From positions 1 to 64,000 of the forward strand of contig CAIWKO010000035.1 in NCBI GenBank assembly GCA_903913285.1: DNA of 64,000 nt. Direction: 5' to 3'. A model generated the notes under the pieces. It saw nothing but the letters and a program-made list of their open reading frames with translations. It was not told where the DNA came from and ran no database searches. This stretch comes from an uncultured Bacteroidales bacterium. GTDB taxonomy: Bacteria; Bacteroidota; Bacteroidia; Bacteroidales; CAIWKO01. A program made the position numbers and the translations under genes. Shown in pieces: positions 61,300-64,000 of this stretch. Positions within the stretch are counted from its first letter, which is position 1. Each line of letters starts with the position of its first letter.

Positions 61300-61766
61300 A
61301 TTCCTGTTCTTTTAAGTATCGTTTCCAGATACTCATGGGCTTCATCACTTCCTTCTTCCGGGGCCCACGATGCAAAAACTTTATCGGTAGCCTGAACATA
61401 AGGCCCTTCTTTAAATTCAAAAGCAACCGAACCTGATTCCAGCGAAATGATGGTATGATAACGATCTGGAGGAAATTCCACGGCGAGATCCTCTGAATTT
61501 TTATTCAGAATGATTTGGTCGCATATGCTACCATCGTCATTGAATTCAACCAGCAAAAGTGTTCCCTGCAACACCACAAAAACTTCGTTCTTATCGGGGT
61601 TTATGTGTTTATGAGGCCTGATATACGTGCCCGGTTCCAAAGCATTCAGCATACGTTGCAGAACTGCATCATCGGCAGGATGAAAATTATAGTTCATCCG
61701 TTTGCGCGACGATTGCTTTGCTTTATCAATAAGGCTGTCGAGAAGTTTTTTATTGGTCCGTATCAT
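61290..61766 (-). CDS. WbuC-family cupin protein
   Basis: 158 residues. A cupin fold with metal-binding residues in PGTYIRPHKHINPDKNEVFVVLQG (two His and the Glu of cupin motif 1) and FPPDRYHTIISLESGSVAFEF (cupin motif 2 His). The C-terminal KEGPYVQATDKVFASWAPEE is characteristic of WbuC, found in O-antigen clusters and elsewhere. The reaction is unknown. Middle gene of log-wbuC-gdpd: its start is next to the LOG stop (1 bp apart) and its end overlaps the gdpd start. Confidence 0.85.
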   Translation of the reverse strand: MIRTNKKLLDSLIDKAKQSSRKRMNYNFHPADDAVLQRMLNALEPGTYIRPHKHINPDKNEVFVVLQGTLLLVEFNDDGSICDQIILNKNSEDLAVEFPPDRYHTIISLESGSVAFEFKEGPYVQATDKVFASWAPEEGSDEAHEYLETILKRTGICS

Positions 61767-62357
61767 TTAAAACTTTGTGTGTTTGAAATTTTCAAGCCAT
61801 TTATTGGTTTCTTTGGGAATAAATGTCCTCAGTTTCTCTATCAAATCATTTTCATCATCGCTCACAAAATAGAGTTCTTTATGCTCGGGGCGTATAAAAC
61901 GTTCCTCGATAAAGTGATCGAAAAGTTCGAACATCTTATCAAAATATCCCTCGATGTTGAAAATGCCGATGGGTTTTTTAATGATGCCCAATTGATTTAA
62001 GGTAAGCATTTCGAAGAGTTCGTCAAGGGTACCGAATCCTCCGGGCAATATTAGGTAGGCATCAGAAAGTTTATCGATCAGCACTTTTCGTTCACTCATC
62101 GAATCAACGATGTGAGTTTTGCTGATATGCTTATGATTCACCTCTACATCAACCAAACGCTGAGGTATCACACCAATCACCGTCCCGTTCTCTTCGAGCA
62201 TACTGTCTGCCAATACACCCATCAATCCCACATTACCCGAACCATATACCAGAGAAAAATCATTTTTCACAAATAGTTTTCCAAGCAGATGAGTTTTTGT
62301 TTTGTAAATTTCGCGATTACCCATAGCAGAACCACAAAACACAGCAATATTTTTCAT
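61767..62357 (-). CDS. LOG family protein (TIGR00730 type)
   Basis: 196 residues from the ATG at 62357 (MKNIAVFCGSAMGNREIYKT). A frame open to 62420 includes the promoter. Rossmann-like fold with the LOG signatures PGGFGTLDELFEMLTLNQLG (PGGxGTxxE) and GSGNVGLMGVLADSML. The family includes cytokinin-activating phosphoribohydrolases, which remove ribose 5-phosphate from nucleotides; most bacterial members act on AMP-like substrates. First gene of the three-gene minus-strand operon, divergent from the M16 peptidase. Confidence 0.93.
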   Translation of the reverse strand: MKNIAVFCGSAMGNREIYKTKTHLLGKLFVKNDFSLVYGSGNVGLMGVLADSMLEENGTVIGVIPQRLVDVEVNHKHISKTHIVDSMSERKVLIDKLSDAYLILPGGFGTLDELFEMLTLNQLGIIKKPIGIFNIEGYFDKMFELFDHFIEERFIRPEHKELYFVSDDENDLIEKLRTFIPKETNKWLENFKHTKF

Positions 62358-62377
62358 GTCATCAATTTTCTGTAGTA

Positions 62378-62385
62378 CAAAAGTA
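62378..62385 (-). promoter_or_regulatory. Promoter -7 element of the log-wbuC-gdpd operon
   Basis: Minus strand TACTTTTG, matching TAnnTTTG, 20 bp before the ATG at 62357. Confidence 0.6.
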
Positions 62386-62409
62386 GCAAAATAGGGCGAT
62401 AAAATGATG

Positions 62410-62417
62410 TACCTTTG
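62410..62417 (+). promoter_or_regulatory. Promoter -7 element of the M16 peptidase gene
   Basis: TACCTTTG, a perfect TAnnTTTG, ending six bases before the ATG at 62424. The mRNA would be leaderless or nearly so. It overlaps the region of the divergent log promoter. Confidence 0.65.
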
Positions 62418-62423
62418 CACCCG

Positions 62424-63689
62424 ATGAAAACAAACCCGGAATATAACTACGCCGAACTATCTAACGGAATACGTCTGATACACAAATCCAGTGGAACCCC
62501 CATTGTTCATCTTGGCTTTTTTATTGATGCCGGATCGCGCGATGAAACTGACAAAGAGCACGGACTGGCACATTTTATCGAACATGTGGTTTTTAAAGGA
62601 ACCAAAAAACGCAAATCTTATCAGATCTTTAATTGCATCGAAAATGTAGGCGGCGATCTAAATGCCTTTACTACCAAAGAAGATACCTGCATACATGCTT
62701 CGTTCACAAAAGAATATTTTGAAAAAGCTGCCGAACTCATCGCTGATGTTGCTTTCAATTCTGTATTTCCCGAAAAGGAACTGGCAAAAGAAAAGGATAT
62801 CATTGTTGATGAGATTTTCTATTATAAAGATATTCCCGAGGAATTGATCTTCGACGAGTTCGAAGAAATGGTCTTTGCCGGGCATCCGTTAGGAAGGAAT
62901 ATTTTAGGCGACCCGAATAAAATTCAAAAGTTCACCAAAACCGATATCGATAATTTTATCTATAAAAACTACCGACCACAAAACATTGTGATTAGTGTGG
63001 TTGGTGATATTGAATTTGCGAAGGTCGTGCGCATTATTAAAAAATATTATGATATTGTTCTTCCCGTTTCCGGAAAACTGAACAAGCGAAAATTATTCGA
63101 CAGCTACAAACCGGTAAAAAAAACCATTCCCAAAAAGATATTCCAAAGCCATTGTATCATGGGTAATGCAGCCTATTCTCATTTCAATAAGCATAAGATA
63201 GGTCTTACCCTGCTGAATAATCTGCTCGGTGGTCCTGCATCAAACGCATTGCTGAATATGTCGGTTCGCGAAAAACACGGCTTGACCTATAATATTGAAT
63301 CGAACTATGCCCCGTTTTATGATACCGGAATTTTTAGTATTTATGTGAGTGCCGACAACGATTCGCTGGATAAGACCTTGCAGATTATTAATAAAGACCT
63401 GAAGAAACTCCGCGATCAGAAAATGGGCAGTCTGCAACTGACGCGTGCTAAAAAACAATTATCGGGCAATCTGGCATTATCGTTCGAATCGAAGATAGCA
63501 GAAATGTTCTCCATCGGAAAAACCTTTATGATATTTAATCAGGTTGACACCATCGAAGATATCAATAAGAAGATCGAAAGAATAACTTCTGAAGAATTGC
63601 TGGAGATATCGAATGAAATTTTTGATGTTAATCGTTTCACACAATTAATTTATCAATCCAATGGATCTTACCGAACAGACGATATTTGA
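62424..63689 (+). CDS. M16-family zinc metallopeptidase
   Basis: 421 residues from the ATG at 62424 (MKTNPEYNYAELSNGIRLIH); an upstream TTG at 62415 is inside the promoter. The inverted zinc motif HxxEH is in GLAHFIEHVVFKG, with the third ligand Glu in KEKDIIVDEIFYYKD (76 or so residues later), so the catalytic site is intact. The C-terminal non-catalytic M16 half contains KHGLTYNIESNYAPF. Single-chain members of this length act as processing or oligopeptidases. It has no signal peptide. Its 3' end overlaps the next gene by 29 bp. Confidence 0.93.
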   Translation: MKTNPEYNYAELSNGIRLIHKSSGTPIVHLGFFIDAGSRDETDKEHGLAHFIEHVVFKGTKKRKSYQIFNCIENVGGDLNAFTTKEDTCIHASFTKEYFEKAAELIADVAFNSVFPEKELAKEKDIIVDEIFYYKDIPEELIFDEFEEMVFAGHPLGRNILGDPNKIQKFTKTDIDNFIYKNYRPQNIVISVVGDIEFAKVVRIIKKYYDIVLPVSGKLNKRKLFDSYKPVKKTIPKKIFQSHCIMGNAAYSHFNKHKIGLTLLNNLLGGPASNALLNMSVREKHGLTYNIESNYAPFYDTGIFSIYVSADNDSLDKTLQIINKDLKKLRDQKMGSLQLTRAKKQLSGNLALSFESKIAEMFSIGKTFMIFNQVDTIEDINKKIERITSEELLEISNEIFDVNRFTQLIYQSNGSYRTDDI

Positions 63690-64000
63690 GTATGCCGAAG
63701 CGATCTCTGCTCCCGAGAGTGAGATTCTGAAGCAGCTTACACGCGAAACCAATCTTAAAGTAATGAATCCCATCATGCTGACAGGGAAAATACAGGGAAA
63801 GATACTTCAGTTCATGAGTATGATGATACAACCCGAAACAATACTGGAGATTGGAACCTACACAGGATATTCCGCCATTTGTCTGGCTCAGGGCTTAAAA
63901 CCGGCAGGCAAATTACATACTATTGAAAAAGACCCTGAGTTGGAAGATATCTGCCGAAAATATATAGGCCTAAGCGGTCAGGAAAACAAGATCGAATTGC
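63661..64000 (+). CDS. SAM-dependent O-methyltransferase (family 3), 5' part
   Basis: The frame is open from ATG 63661 to the right edge, 113 codons. It starts MDLTEQTIFEYAEAISAPES. The AdoMet motif ILEIGTYTGYSAICLAQGL is near residue 62 and HTIEKDPELEDICRKYIGLS follows, with the acidic residue that binds the ribose. This matches the catechol O-methyltransferase-like family 3. Substrate unknown. It starts within the last ten codons of the M16 gene, so the two are likely translated from one mRNA. The C-terminus lies outside the window. Confidence 0.9.
   Translation, partial: MDLTEQTIFEYAEAISAPESEILKQLTRETNLKVMNPIMLTGKIQGKILQFMSMMIQPETILEIGTYTGYSAICLAQGLKPAGKLHTIEKDPELEDICRKYIGLSGQENKIEL

Overview
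The window is chromosomal DNA of a Bacteroidota bacterium, AT-rich and probably from the Bacteroidales side of the phylum. The evidence is direct: many secreted proteins with PKD, SprB-like and Ig-like repeats ending in type IX secretion (T9SS) or gliding-type C-terminal domains; promoter -7 elements of the Bacteroidota form TAnnTTTG; almost no Shine-Dalgarno sites; and family members typical of the phylum (Porin O/P, MgtC-DUF4010, PiT with DUF47, 7TM-AraC regulator). No gene here identifies the genus.

Layout. 1-3.4 kb: 5' part of a giant cell-surface protein on the minus strand, cut by the window edge. 3.4-9.8 kb: an accessory, decaying region with a broken gene, a frameshifted MORN-repeat gene, a phosphohistidine-phosphatase-like protein, a lipoprotein that looks like a transpeptidase without its catalytic residues, two long 21-bp-period tandem arrays with a shared leader sequence, and an IS256-family insertion sequence. 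9.8-18.6 kb: core genes, namely tRNA-Ala, thpR, tRNA-Gln, the rimP-nusA-infB operon, ansA-tatD and a family 9 glycosyltransferase. 18.6-31.2 kb: a phosphate region. Low-affinity PiT with its DUF47 partner is on the minus strand; an outer-membrane porin, pstSCAB, phoU and arsC are on the plus strand. Two promoters carry 11-bp-spaced CTTAA repeats that look like Pho boxes; the second lies before two tandem small TPR-like proteins. 31.2-38.4 kb: an AraC-type regulator and two tandem paralogous surface proteins (lamin-tail domain plus SprB repeats) sharing an upstream palindrome. 38.6-45.4 kb: a lipoprotein, a type II restriction-modification pair (NotI-like nuclease with a D12 adenine methylase), a surface protein, an unknown repeat protein with another 21-bp array, and a WYL regulator. 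45.5-56.7 kb: T9SS cargo, including a 2723-residue serine-protease/Ig-repeat protein. 56.8-64 kb: histidine ammonia-lyase, hisS, a 43-bp hairpin repeat array, and a gdpd-wbuC-log operon divergent from an M16 peptidase and a truncated O-methyltransferase.

How it works together. The clearest functional unit is phosphate acquisition: uptake through the porin, capture by PstS, import by PstCAB, signalling through PhoU, all behind one Pho-like promoter, with ArsC plausibly handling arsenate that enters by the same route. The most unusual pattern is the recurrence of tandem arrays with exactly 21-bp spacing at four loci (7.4-7.7, 7.8-8.3, 23.7-24.0, 43.96-44.21 kb). The first two are related in sequence and share a leader that also occurs alone at 4.2 kb; the other two have different consensus sequences. 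A 21-bp step is two helical turns, so A-rich tracts recur on one face of the DNA.
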